DNA of 20,276 nt from a virus. Below the pieces are notes generated by a model. The model was not told the origin of the DNA. It searched no databases and worked only from the letters and a program-made list of their open reading frames with translations. Shown piece by piece: positions 6,637 through 13,665 of this stretch; the first letter of the stretch is position 1, and each line of letters begins with the position of its first letter. Made by a program: the position numbers and the translations under genes. The stretch covers positions 1 through 20,276 of IMG/VR virus record IMGVR_UViG_3300035698_029157; one strand, given 5' to 3'.

Positions 6637-8537
6637 TGCCAAGAAAATATCCATTAAAGAAAAAGTCTAGCATATCTGACCTAGTAAAACAGGCTCAGAT
6701 AGATTTGGCAGAAAACTCTGGTTCAACCATTCCAGATATAATTACATTTTGTGAAAATGATTCATATCTTGGGTTGCCGAGACAGAATCTCTGTCTTTTC
6801 CCGATACAGAAAATAATACTCAAGATTTTTTATCGTGGTTCACTAGGAAATGAGAATATAATACTTACAGAAGAAGATATACAAGCATGTAAAGATTGTG
6901 GAATTGATACACAAGCAAAGGGTGGAGTTATAGAAAAATTCAACAACGAATCTTTATTTAGAGAACTAGTTCTTGTGTGGGGAAGAAGAAGTGGAAAAGA
7001 CTTTTGTTCTTCTATCATAAGTACATATGAAGCTATGAGACTTCTTGAATGTCAAGGTGGGAATCCATATACGATATACGGATGTGCCCCTGATCAACCG
7101 ATATCTCTGCTAACAATAGCTACGGCATCTAAACAAGCAGAGATTGCATTTAATGCTATTAAAGCAAGAATAATAAACAGTAAATATTTTTCTGACAAGA
7201 TAGGTCAAGACGGGATCGGAACAAGTCAGATCAATTTGTTGACTCCTCATGACAAAAAATTTAACAAAGAACTTGCTGGAAAGTCGCTGCCAAAACAAAA
7301 AGGATCTATAGTTATAGAGGTTGGACATAGCAACTCTGATACTCTTCTTGGTAAACAGTGTTTCGTTCTACTTTTTGACGAAGTTGCGAGTTACAAACAA
7401 ACTGGCGGGTCTTCTGGTGGAGAAAGAATATATGCAGCACTTACCCCTTCTTTACAAACTTTTGGTAGAACTGTAAAGAAAATAAACGAAGACGGGAACA
7501 AAGTAGATGAAAGAGAGTTAGATAGCAAATTTATTTGCATATCATCTCCGCGAGGCGAAGAGGGACTATTTTATCGTCTTTACAAAGAGGCTCATTTGGT
7601 TGATAGTAGATTAATGTGTCAGTTACCTACTTGGAAAGTTAATATTCCAATTACAGAGAAATCTTTGAGGGAAACTAATACGTCTATGGCAGACCAAGAC
7701 TTTATGATGGAATATGGTGCAGAGTTTTCTGGTAGTGCTGGTGAAAATTTCTTTATTAGAGAAAAGGTTATTAGTTGTTTCAAGCCAGAGCTTACTATAC
7801 AAAAAATGGGAGATATAGGTAATGTTTATTTTGCCCATCTTGATCCAGCCCATACAAGCCACAACTATGCATTAGCTATAGTTCACAGAGAAAACTTTCT
7901 TGATAGAGTAACTAAAAATGTTGACTTTAGGATAATAGTTGATCATATACATTATTGGCATCCAACAATTGATTCTCCTGTTAATATAGAGGCGGTGGAT
8001 GAATATGTTCTTGCGTTGAAGAGAAGATTCTTTCTTGGTATGGTTACTTATGATAGTTGGAATTCAATACAAAGTATAGAAAAATTAAAAAAGAACGGAA
8101 TACCATCTAAATGTACTCCTTATAACGCGAAATATAAAGTAGCGATATATAATCAATTAGAAGTACTTGTGAACAGCGGTAAGATATGGTCTCCAAGACA
8201 TAGACTACTAAAAGATGAGATGTTTCATTTACAAAGAAAGTATACTGCACTTGGTTTCAGGGTTGCTCCTCCGAAAGAAGGAGAGATTAGGACAGATGAT
8301 GTTGTAGACGCACTTGCTGGTGCCGTATATACTGCAATGAATGCCAGAGCGCATTGTTTGCCTCAGAGCAGACTGGTTAGCACAGGAGTTGTCCCGTCTA
8401 GTAATTCTACAACATGGAGATCTATGCAAGGATCTTCTTATGGAACTGGGACTGGACCTCAAGTTGCTAGTGCTATGGAAAATAGAAGACCTAATCAATC
8501 GCAGCAGATACCTCCATCCTATTTTAGACCACAATGA
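6636..8537 (+). CDS. terL: Phage terminase, large subunit (ATPase + nuclease)
   Basis: The DNA-packaging motor. Of its 633 residues, the N-terminal ATPase has Walker A GRRSGKD (116-122, preceded by LVLVW), an adenine/Q-like approach at about 50-66, Walker B FVLLFDEV (243-250) with catalytic Glu, and motif III ISSPRGEEG (303-310). The C-terminal RNase H-like nuclease shows the expected acidic residues: HLDPAHTSHNYALAIVH (D403), MVTYDSWNS (D473) and RTDDVVDALAGAV (D554-D558). The tail from about 575 is Ser/Gln/Pro-rich. The length and the GRRSGKD form fit terminases of large phages. The start ATG overlaps the previous stop by one base. It would work with a portal ring; a portal-like gene lies at 19120. 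It may be followed by a separate transcript, as a 70-nt gap comes next. Confidence 0.95.
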   Translation: MPRKYPLKKKSSISDLVKQAQIDLAENSGSTIPDIITFCENDSYLGLPRQNLCLFPIQKIILKIFYRGSLGNENIILTEEDIQACKDCGIDTQAKGGVIEKFNNESLFRELVLVWGRRSGKDFCSSIISTYEAMRLLECQGGNPYTIYGCAPDQPISLLTIATASKQAEIAFNAIKARIINSKYFSDKIGQDGIGTSQINLLTPHDKKFNKELAGKSLPKQKGSIVIEVGHSNSDTLLGKQCFVLLFDEVASYKQTGGSSGGERIYAALTPSLQTFGRTVKKINEDGNKVDERELDSKFICISSPRGEEGLFYRLYKEAHLVDSRLMCQLPTWKVNIPITEKSLRETNTSMADQDFMMEYGAEFSGSAGENFFIREKVISCFKPELTIQKMGDIGNVYFAHLDPAHTSHNYALAIVHRENFLDRVTKNVDFRIIVDHIHYWHPTIDSPVNIEAVDEYVLALKRRFFLGMVTYDSWNSIQSIEKLKKNGIPSKCTPYNAKYKVAIYNQLEVLVNSGKIWSPRHRLLKDEMFHLQRKYTALGFRVAPPKEGEIRTDDVVDALAGAVYTAMNARAHCLPQSRLVSTGVVPSSNSTTWRSMQGSSYGTGTGPQVASAMENRRPNQSQQIPPSYFRPQ

Positions 8538-8607
8538 ATAAAGGAAAGGTTATCTTTAAGTAACAATATATAGAATAGTGTATTAATACCGAAATGGAGA
8601 ATATAGA

Positions 8608-9234
8608 ATGTTTAATCTAAAAAAAGCAAGAGTTAAACCAACAGAAAAGATGTTGATAGATCAGAACGATGGCTATTCTGCACATCTTGACGAGCCTGCC
8701 GTAATAACAGACAAGCTACTTGAAGGAGAAAAAAAATCACCAGACGGAGATAAAGTTACGGAAAAACAACTATCAAGTTCAAGGAATCCAGTTGATAACG
8801 TAATTGCAGAGAAACAACTTAATGCATACAATGGCATGATACCTACTCGTAGAGATGATGCTATTCCTCTAATGGATATGTATAAAGAGTATGGAGAAGA
8901 TACTAAAAAGAAATTCTCTAAAGAGGATAAGGGCAGTTTGAATGCTACTGATACTGCTTTTTGGGATTACTATCTTGATACTGGCAAGCCTAAGATTATC
9001 AATAATGTTCAGCCAAGTCAACTGTTATCTAATTATGATACAAGGGAAGAAATGCGTAAAGAGAATCCGTCTTTCAAGAAAGCTACGGCTGACCTAGATA
9101 GCCTAAAAGACGCTGATGCTATGTTATATCATATTTATAGACAGGCTGCTTCTAATGATAGAGAACTATCTGATACAGAGAAGCAAATGGTTAGAGACAT
9201 AAATGCTACCAAGATAAAAGTTATTGTTCAATAA
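8608..9234 (+). CDS. Hypothetical phage protein
   Basis: 208 residues, hydrophilic and strongly charged, with no Cys or membrane segment. Start ATG at 8608 follows GGAGA about eight bases upstream. Visible features are a conserved-looking central block (GMIPTRRDDAIPLMDMYKEYG, 73-93) and a helical C-terminal third (EEMRKENPSFKKATADLDSLKDADAMLYHIYRQAAS). No family recognised. The position directly after terL and two bases before the next gene suggests a virion or assembly role. The upstream gap (8538-8607) holds only short weak inverted repeats and no convincing terminator. Confidence 0.75.
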   Translation: MFNLKKARVKPTEKMLIDQNDGYSAHLDEPAVITDKLLEGEKKSPDGDKVTEKQLSSSRNPVDNVIAEKQLNAYNGMIPTRRDDAIPLMDMYKEYGEDTKKKFSKEDKGSLNATDTAFWDYYLDTGKPKIINNVQPSQLLSNYDTREEMRKENPSFKKATADLDSLKDADAMLYHIYRQAASNDRELSDTEKQMVRDINATKIKVIVQ

Positions 9235-9236
9235 AT

Positions 9237-9728
9237 ATGAATTTTTACAAGCTCCAAAAATTAGCTTACAGAGGCAACATCCCCAAAATGGAGGATCCAG
9301 ATACTATAGGTCTAGATCCGTATAAAAAGAGAAGACCTGGTGATGGTCGTGGACAGTCTTTAGTACAAATGGGTGATGAGGAGACTGAAGGAAGCGTTGG
9401 AGGTACAAGAGCAAGAGGCACAACGTTTCCAGAAGTTGGTAGAAGAGACGTTGAGGGTGGAGAATATAACCCAGAAAGAAAAAGAGATATTCCAGGTTCA
9501 GATCTTATGTTCATACCTGATGATCACGACAAAGGGAAAGCTCCTATAGGAGAAGGTGCAAATGATAATAGATTTGTGTCCGATGAAGACATTATTCGAG
9601 ATGATTTTGCCGATAATAATAACAGTAATGATCCTGTTGGGATTCATAATATGCAAACATACGAAAGTAAGATGAAAAGAGACCCATACAAGGACGTTAC
9701 CAAAAGAACACGAAATAGAATACGCTGA
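9237..9728 (+). CDS. Hypothetical phage protein, Gly/Arg/Asp-rich
   Basis: 163 residues, probably largely disordered: rich in G, R, D and E with few hydrophobics (DPYKKRRPGDGRGQS, GGTRARGTTFPEVGRRD, RFVSDEDIIRDDFADNNNSND). Only the first ~15 residues (MNFYKLQKLAYRGNI) look like a hydrophobic or helical segment. The ATG lies two bases after the preceding stop and has no good Shine-Dalgarno, so translation is probably coupled to the gene before it. No family recognised; scaffold-like or linker protein is one guess from composition, without proof. Confidence 0.7.
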   Translation: MNFYKLQKLAYRGNIPKMEDPDTIGLDPYKKRRPGDGRGQSLVQMGDEETEGSVGGTRARGTTFPEVGRRDVEGGEYNPERKRDIPGSDLMFIPDDHDKGKAPIGEGANDNRFVSDEDIIRDDFADNNNSNDPVGIHNMQTYESKMKRDPYKDVTKRTRNRIR

Positions 9729-9744
9729 AAGGAGCTTAGTAGAA

Positions 9745-10443
9745 ATGGCACAATTTAAGGTATCAGGAGATTTTAGAGGTGAATTAGTATTATCTTGTCT
9801 TGCTTACACACTTAAAGCTGGACAAGTAGTATCGTTAACAGAAGATCAGTCAATTCTTGCTGAAGTTAAAGGAGCTATAAAAAGAGAAATCATATCTCCT
9901 TTTACTCCAAAAAAAGTTAAGAAAACTCCAGTACCAGCAAAGATCCAATTAGAAGAAATAGAGACAGAAACAGAAGCAGAAGCTAAAGCAAAAGAGAAGC
10001 TATCTGATCTTGCATCTAATATGGTTACTTTTGATATGGAAAATCAGGTGCTTCTTGACAAGTCAGGCAGTCAAAAAGCAGTATTTGATAAGCAAGGAAT
10101 AAAAGAACAAATCCCTGTACAATCTGGAGATGACATAGATCTAGACGTAGAAGAAGAAATTAAACCCAAAAAAACCAGAAAAAAGGTTACTAAAAAAACT
10201 AAGAAAAAAACTTCAAAGAAATCTAAATCAAAGACCACCAAGAAAACGGTAAATAAGTTGAAGGCGGCTGTTGACGAACTTGGAAAGATTGGAAAGAAAT
10301 CGATTAAAGCTGTCGGAAAAAAAAGAGAAGAGACAGACTCAGACGAAATAGGATTACTCTTTGATGGACCAGATGACATTTCGTTTGTTGATCAAGAACA
10401 AGAAAAAGAGAGAATCGTTAGCCGAAGAAAACAAAATGAATGA
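9745..10443 (+). CDS. Hypothetical protein with histone H1-like lysine-rich region
   Basis: 232 residues. Residues 1-55 form a small ordered domain (FKVSGDFRGELVLSCLAYTLKAGQVVSLTED...VKGAIKREIISPF), a pattern seen in small beta-rich phage domains but not assigned here. An acidic stretch follows (EEIETETEAEAKAKE), then from about 135 to 195 a very basic run of K/T/S repeats (KPKKTRKK, TKKTKKKTSKKSKSKTTKK) like eukaryotic or bacterial H1-type tails. The C-terminus is acidic again. The basic region could bind nucleic acid or polyanions; function unknown. GGAG lies ten bases upstream of the ATG, and the stop overlaps the next start (ATGA). Confidence 0.75.
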   Translation: MAQFKVSGDFRGELVLSCLAYTLKAGQVVSLTEDQSILAEVKGAIKREIISPFTPKKVKKTPVPAKIQLEEIETETEAEAKAKEKLSDLASNMVTFDMENQVLLDKSGSQKAVFDKQGIKEQIPVQSGDDIDLDVEEEIKPKKTRKKVTKKTKKKTSKKSKSKTTKKTVNKLKAAVDELGKIGKKSIKAVGKKREETDSDEIGLLFDGPDDISFVDQEQEKERIVSRRKQNE

Positions 10444-10982
10444 AACGTGCATCTAAAAAAAGAAAAAAAAATATGAAACGATATTGGGCACTAATAGAAC
10501 CTAAAAAATTTGTTGATTCTCTACTGTCCAAAAGATACGAATACCATCTTACTAAGCTCGCAATAAAGAAAGTTAAGAAAGAAGAACTATTTGGAGTACT
10601 GAAACAAGACGATAGTGGATTCGTTTACATATCCGTAAGCAATAACATCATTCATGGATTATTCCCACTTATAGACGACGAAGATGTAGAAAAACCTCCG
10701 TATTTTGGGAAAGGAGAGATAGGCGCTCATATATCTGCCATATCAGATGAAGAGATTGACGAAGATATGGATATAAAAGAGGTAGGCGATAAAATACCTT
10801 TTAATATAATAGGTGTATATTCTACTAATCCCGAGGGATGGGACGAAATGTCAAAAGTGTGGTTTTTAACTGTAGATTGTCCTGAGATGAAAAAAATTAG
10901 AAGGAAATACGATCTTCCAGATACATATAAGGGTAAAGGACACGACTTTCACGTGACTTTTTGTGTGTTAAAAAAGAAATAA
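10440..10982 (+). CDS. 2H phosphoesterase-superfamily-like protein (SAK-type)
   Basis: 180 residues with two H-x-S/T motifs about 74 residues apart: H97-I-S99 (GAHISAIS) and H171-V-T173 (GHDFHVTF), the hallmark of 2H phosphoesterases, which act on 2',3'-cyclic phosphate or similar ends of RNA and nucleotides. The segment between them (GVYSTNPEGWDEMSKVWFLTVDCPEMKKIRRKYDLP) matches the pattern I associate with the 'Swiss army knife RNA repair-like' branch, which occurs in phages. The N-terminus is basic (MKRASKKRKKNMKR); an alternative start is Met12. The start overlaps the previous stop by three bases. A role in RNA end processing or in countering nucleotide-based or tRNA-damage defence is inference. 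Substrate unknown. Confidence 0.65.
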   Translation: MKRASKKRKKNMKRYWALIEPKKFVDSLLSKRYEYHLTKLAIKKVKKEELFGVLKQDDSGFVYISVSNNIIHGLFPLIDDEDVEKPPYFGKGEIGAHISAISDEEIDEDMDIKEVGDKIPFNIIGVYSTNPEGWDEMSKVWFLTVDCPEMKKIRRKYDLPDTYKGKGHDFHVTFCVLKKK

Positions 10983-11789
10983 ATGGAAAGTACATGGAAT
11001 ATACTGAAAAAAGAATTAGCATTTCATGGTATCAGAATGCTAGACGATGGCAGATGCCAATTCGTCCATGAAGAAAAAACTTATACATGTACTATAGAAA
11101 AAAAGATTAACATTATTACAAAGAAATTGATCTCTAATAACAATTTTTTTGACGAATTGTGGCAAGAACTTTCAGAAGTACTTTCCCAAGAACAATACTC
11201 AAAAGACGTAGTAGATATAAGACTAATAAACATTTTTGTTGAATCCATTAAGGATCTATATACACTAGCATGGACCATATCAGACTGTTCTCCTAAATTC
11301 AGATCTCATATAATTGGTAATAAGATTTTTCAATCACTTAGACATGCACTTGCGAGAGACTACTTATCCTTTTCACGAGAACAGATAGATACAATTTCTG
11401 ACTATAAAATTTGTATTGACTGGGTAGTAAGAAAAAACTGTGTTTTATCGTACATAGTAAACTTACTTCTATTCGCATCTATGGGACGACAATTTGTATG
11501 TGGAAAAGTAGTCAAGACAGCTAGAGGTATTTCTGGACCATGGGCTAACTTAGATCTTCCGAGCAAAGAAAGACGATTCCCATGGTCTGATATATCTGAA
11601 GAAGTTAGGGGAAGATCTAGAGACAAACAAAAACAAAGAAGGTACAGAAAAGGCTTCGAAAATTATAACAATGACGGTCGTGCAGGTGACGGATATTATT
11701 GGCGTGAGATCAAAAATGAACCCTTCAGTTGGTATGATCGTGGTTCTGAAGATCCGTACCCATCCAGACATACTTTATCTAAATGGTAG
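10983..11789 (+). CDS. Hypothetical phage protein
   Basis: 268 residues. The ATG immediately follows the preceding stop (TAAATG), so translation is coupled. Residues 1-175 look like a helical domain (FFDELWQELSEVLSQEQYSKD, LINIFVESIKDLYTLAW, VLSYIVNLLLFASMGRQF). Residues 178-268 are a basic, aromatic, disordered-looking tail (GPWANLDLPSKERRFPWSDI, RSRDKQKQRRYRKGFENYNN, DGYYWREI, EPFSWYDRGSEDPYPSRHTLSKW) that may be a conserved interaction peptide. No known domain recognised, and no catalytic motif seen. Stop codon is eight bases before the next ATG. Confidence 0.75.
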   Translation: MESTWNILKKELAFHGIRMLDDGRCQFVHEEKTYTCTIEKKINIITKKLISNNNFFDELWQELSEVLSQEQYSKDVVDIRLINIFVESIKDLYTLAWTISDCSPKFRSHIIGNKIFQSLRHALARDYLSFSREQIDTISDYKICIDWVVRKNCVLSYIVNLLLFASMGRQFVCGKVVKTARGISGPWANLDLPSKERRFPWSDISEEVRGRSRDKQKQRRYRKGFENYNNDGRAGDGYYWREIKNEPFSWYDRGSEDPYPSRHTLSKW

Positions 11790-11796
11790 GAAAAAT

Positions 11797-12240
11797 ATGA
11801 GAAAAGAACAGCAATCATACATTTTGGATTTATTGATAGAGAAAATACCTGGTCTAGATATTAGGATGATAAGTGATGCTCCAAATTCTATCACAAGCTC
11901 TGCTGCCAATGCGTTATATAAGATATGGAAAGATCCTGGCAATAAAGTATCTGGTAGTATGTATAAGAAACCTATGACCATATCAAGTACAGAACTTGAA
12001 TACATGCAGAAGGAAGGACTCATAAGAACAATTGGAGATAGAGTCCAAATAACAAATAAGGGATCAGAGATAATTAAAGTAATGGTTTTGGGTAATAACA
12101 AATCCTCATTTGATAAAGATGGAGATATGATAGATTATTCTTCTGCAAAGAAAAATGCAACCGCAACAAAAACTTCATTAAAAGCCGAAAAGAAAAAAAA
12201 TGAAGACCAGTGGTGGAGTAGGTTCTTTGAAAAATTATGA
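11797..12240 (+). CDS. Putative winged-helix protein
   Basis: 147 residues from ATG 11797, chosen over an upstream in-frame ATG (11671) because it has AGGA five bases away and avoids a long overlap with the preceding gene. Residues ~34-60 are helical (SSAANALYKIWKDPGN), and ~62-98 read as helix plus beta-wing: ISSTELEYMQKEGLIRTIGDRVQITNKGSEIIKVMVL, the form seen at the end of MarR-like winged-helix domains. The tail is Lys-rich and ends QWWSRFFEKL. It could be a DNA-binding regulator or simply a winged-helix structural module; there is no direct evidence for the target. The stop overlaps the next ATG (ATGA). Confidence 0.65.
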   Translation: MRKEQQSYILDLLIEKIPGLDIRMISDAPNSITSSAANALYKIWKDPGNKVSGSMYKKPMTISSTELEYMQKEGLIRTIGDRVQITNKGSEIIKVMVLGNNKSSFDKDGDMIDYSSAKKNATATKTSLKAEKKKNEDQWWSRFFEKL

Positions 12241-12623
12241 TACAAATTTTAGTACAAAAAGAGATATTAACTGTAAAGAAGAGACAAAAAGTAGAGAGAG
12301 AGTTACTCTACTACGATCATACTCTTAAAAAAATGCACAAATTTAATGGTGGGATACTAGCTTTCGAATACGGCAAGGACGAAGAGTTAGGATCGTATCG
12401 CTTAATGCCAAAAGTAGAAGACCTATATGAAACAAAATCTGTAACCGAAATGAATGATGAATCTGTAGATACATGGTTCGATATATATTCTAACTACAAC
12501 AACACAACAGCAACTGTTGATGAGAAACTCGCAAAAGCCACAGTATTTAATGTAGAAGACAATGAGGTTGATACATTCACTTATAGTCTAGAGAGACAGA
12601 ATATGAGGTTTAAAATTTTATGA
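12237..12623 (+). CDS. Hypothetical phage protein
   Basis: 128 residues, coupled by four-base overlaps (ATGA) to the genes on both sides. Basic N-terminus (EILTVKKRQKVERELLYYDHTLKKMHKF), then an acidic, mixed alpha/beta body (GGILAFEYGKDEELGSYRLMPKVEDLYE, WFDIYSNYNNTTATVDEKLAKATVFNVED). No signal peptide or known motif. No function assigned. Confidence 0.72.
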   Translation: MIQILVQKEILTVKKRQKVERELLYYDHTLKKMHKFNGGILAFEYGKDEELGSYRLMPKVEDLYETKSVTEMNDESVDTWFDIYSNYNNTTATVDEKLAKATVFNVEDNEVDTFTYSLERQNMRFKIL

Positions 12624-12994
12624 ACACATTAAAAGTAGAAATAGCGGATACACCAGATAAACAACGTAATGGTTTAATGTTTAGAGAGACGCTCGATAAT
12701 AACACTGGAATGGTGTTTAAGTTTGGAGATCCACAGACATTAAGCTTTTGGGGATTAAACACATATCTACCATTAGATATAGCTTTTGTTTCACCCGATA
12801 ATAAGATAATCAAAATTGATTATATAAAACCTATGACCATGGACACAGTTTTTAGTGATGGGAATTGTTTATATGCGATAGAAGCTAATGCAGGATATTT
12901 CTCAGATAATGATGTTGTTATTGGTGATGAGATATCTTTTGATGAAGATGATCTTGGTTTCCCTGTTGTAGTATTCAAAAAAATAGAAAAGTAA
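12620..12994 (+). CDS. DUF192 family protein
   Basis: 124 residues, nearly all one DUF192 domain: VEIADTPDKQRNGLMFRETL (6-25), GMVFKFGDPQTLSFWGLNTYLPLDIAFV (30-57), KIIKIDYIKPM, YAIEANAGYF and VVIGDEISF. The central LSFWxxNTxxPLDIAF signature is unmistakable. Function is not established for the family; cellular members are usually exported with a signal peptide, which this copy lacks, so it probably stays in the cytoplasm or virion. The start overlaps the previous stop. An 83-nt gap with a hairpin follows, so this may end an operon. Confidence 0.88.
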   Translation: MNTLKVEIADTPDKQRNGLMFRETLDNNTGMVFKFGDPQTLSFWGLNTYLPLDIAFVSPDNKIIKIDYIKPMTMDTVFSDGNCLYAIEANAGYFSDNDVVIGDEISFDEDDLGFPVVVFKKIEK

Positions 12995-12999
12995 AAGTT

Positions 13000-13030
13000 G
13001 TATCATGTGATACTAGCATGTAGATTGAAA
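13000..13030 (+). promoter_or_regulatory. Intergenic hairpin + GTAGATTGAAA motif, copy 1
   Basis: Inverted repeat GTATCA-TG-TGATAC (13000-13013), a 6-nt spacer, then GTAGATTGAAA (13020-13030), 48 nt before the ATG at 13078. A similar hairpin-plus-motif occurs at 15317-15341. Could be a phage promoter/operator or an RNA processing site; type not established. Confidence 0.45.
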
Positions 13031-13077
13031 TAGATAAATTAGAAGGAAATCAGGAAAAAATTATAAAAATATAAAGA

Positions 13078-13656
13078 ATGAGGTTCATTGTTACTGATAT
13101 ATATAAAGCCACAAAGGAATCACAGAATATCTATGATCCTGACTTTAGAGATGAGCCACTCGATCTACAAACTGATGTAGAAACTATTGATATTGAAAAA
13201 CCAGAAGTAGGAGATTTGCCTACTGTAACGCCAGAAGATCTTGGCGAATACATGGAAGAAGGCTTAGAAGAAGAACCTGTAGAAGAATTAGAAGAGATAG
13301 AAGAACCAGAAGGATACCCTGAATTTGTCTCTGCTTTTCAAGCGACAAGATGGGCGAAGCACAATAATGAAGTAATACAAATTACTTATAGATGTGAAAA
13401 GGGCGGAAGAATAATAATAAGAAACGTAGAGCCACACGGAGATTTCCATGCTAAGACAACACACAGAACCATATCGGTTACTTTTGATGAGACTATTGGC
13501 GATATAAGAGCTTTTATCATAAAGAATATATTAGATTATAAATTTACTGGTGAAAAATTTGAACCTAAATTCAACTTTTCTCTTGTTCAAAAAAATTATA
13601 GACAAAGGATAAGGCGTAGAAAAGAGAGAAATAAAATAAGAAATATTTTCCAATAA
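13078..13656 (+). CDS. WYL-like domain phage protein
   Basis: 192 residues. The N-terminal ~78 are acidic and low complexity (EEGLEEEPVEELEEIEEPE). Residues ~82-165 match the WYL-fold pattern: helix with AFQATRWAKHNN, strand EVIQITYRCEKGGRIIIRNVEPHGDF, then HRTISVTFDETIGDIRAFIIKNILDYKFTGEKF (ITY, R-x-VEP, IRAF, FEPKF positions). Known WYL domains bind ligands or nucleic acids and often regulate defence or transcription. The C-terminus is a basic tail (RQRIRRRKERNKIR), and no HTH is visible, so this is not a standard WYL repressor. The Shine-Dalgarno is weak (AGGA far upstream). Assignment is by pattern only. Confidence 0.62.
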   Translation: MRFIVTDIYKATKESQNIYDPDFRDEPLDLQTDVETIDIEKPEVGDLPTVTPEDLGEYMEEGLEEEPVEELEEIEEPEGYPEFVSAFQATRWAKHNNEVIQITYRCEKGGRIIIRNVEPHGDFHAKTTHRTISVTFDETIGDIRAFIIKNILDYKFTGEKFEPKFNFSLVQKNYRQRIRRRKERNKIRNIFQ

Positions 13657-13665
13657 GGAATTACT

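Noticed and set aside
8538-8607. Terminator or promoter after terL
   Set aside because: Only 4-bp weak inverted repeats (for example GTTA/TAAC) and no U-tract; nothing convincing as a promoter.
11671-11796. Upstream start (11671) for the winged-helix-like gene
   Set aside because: It would overlap the preceding gene by 119 nt; the ATG at 11797 has AGGA at proper spacing and a typical N-terminus.
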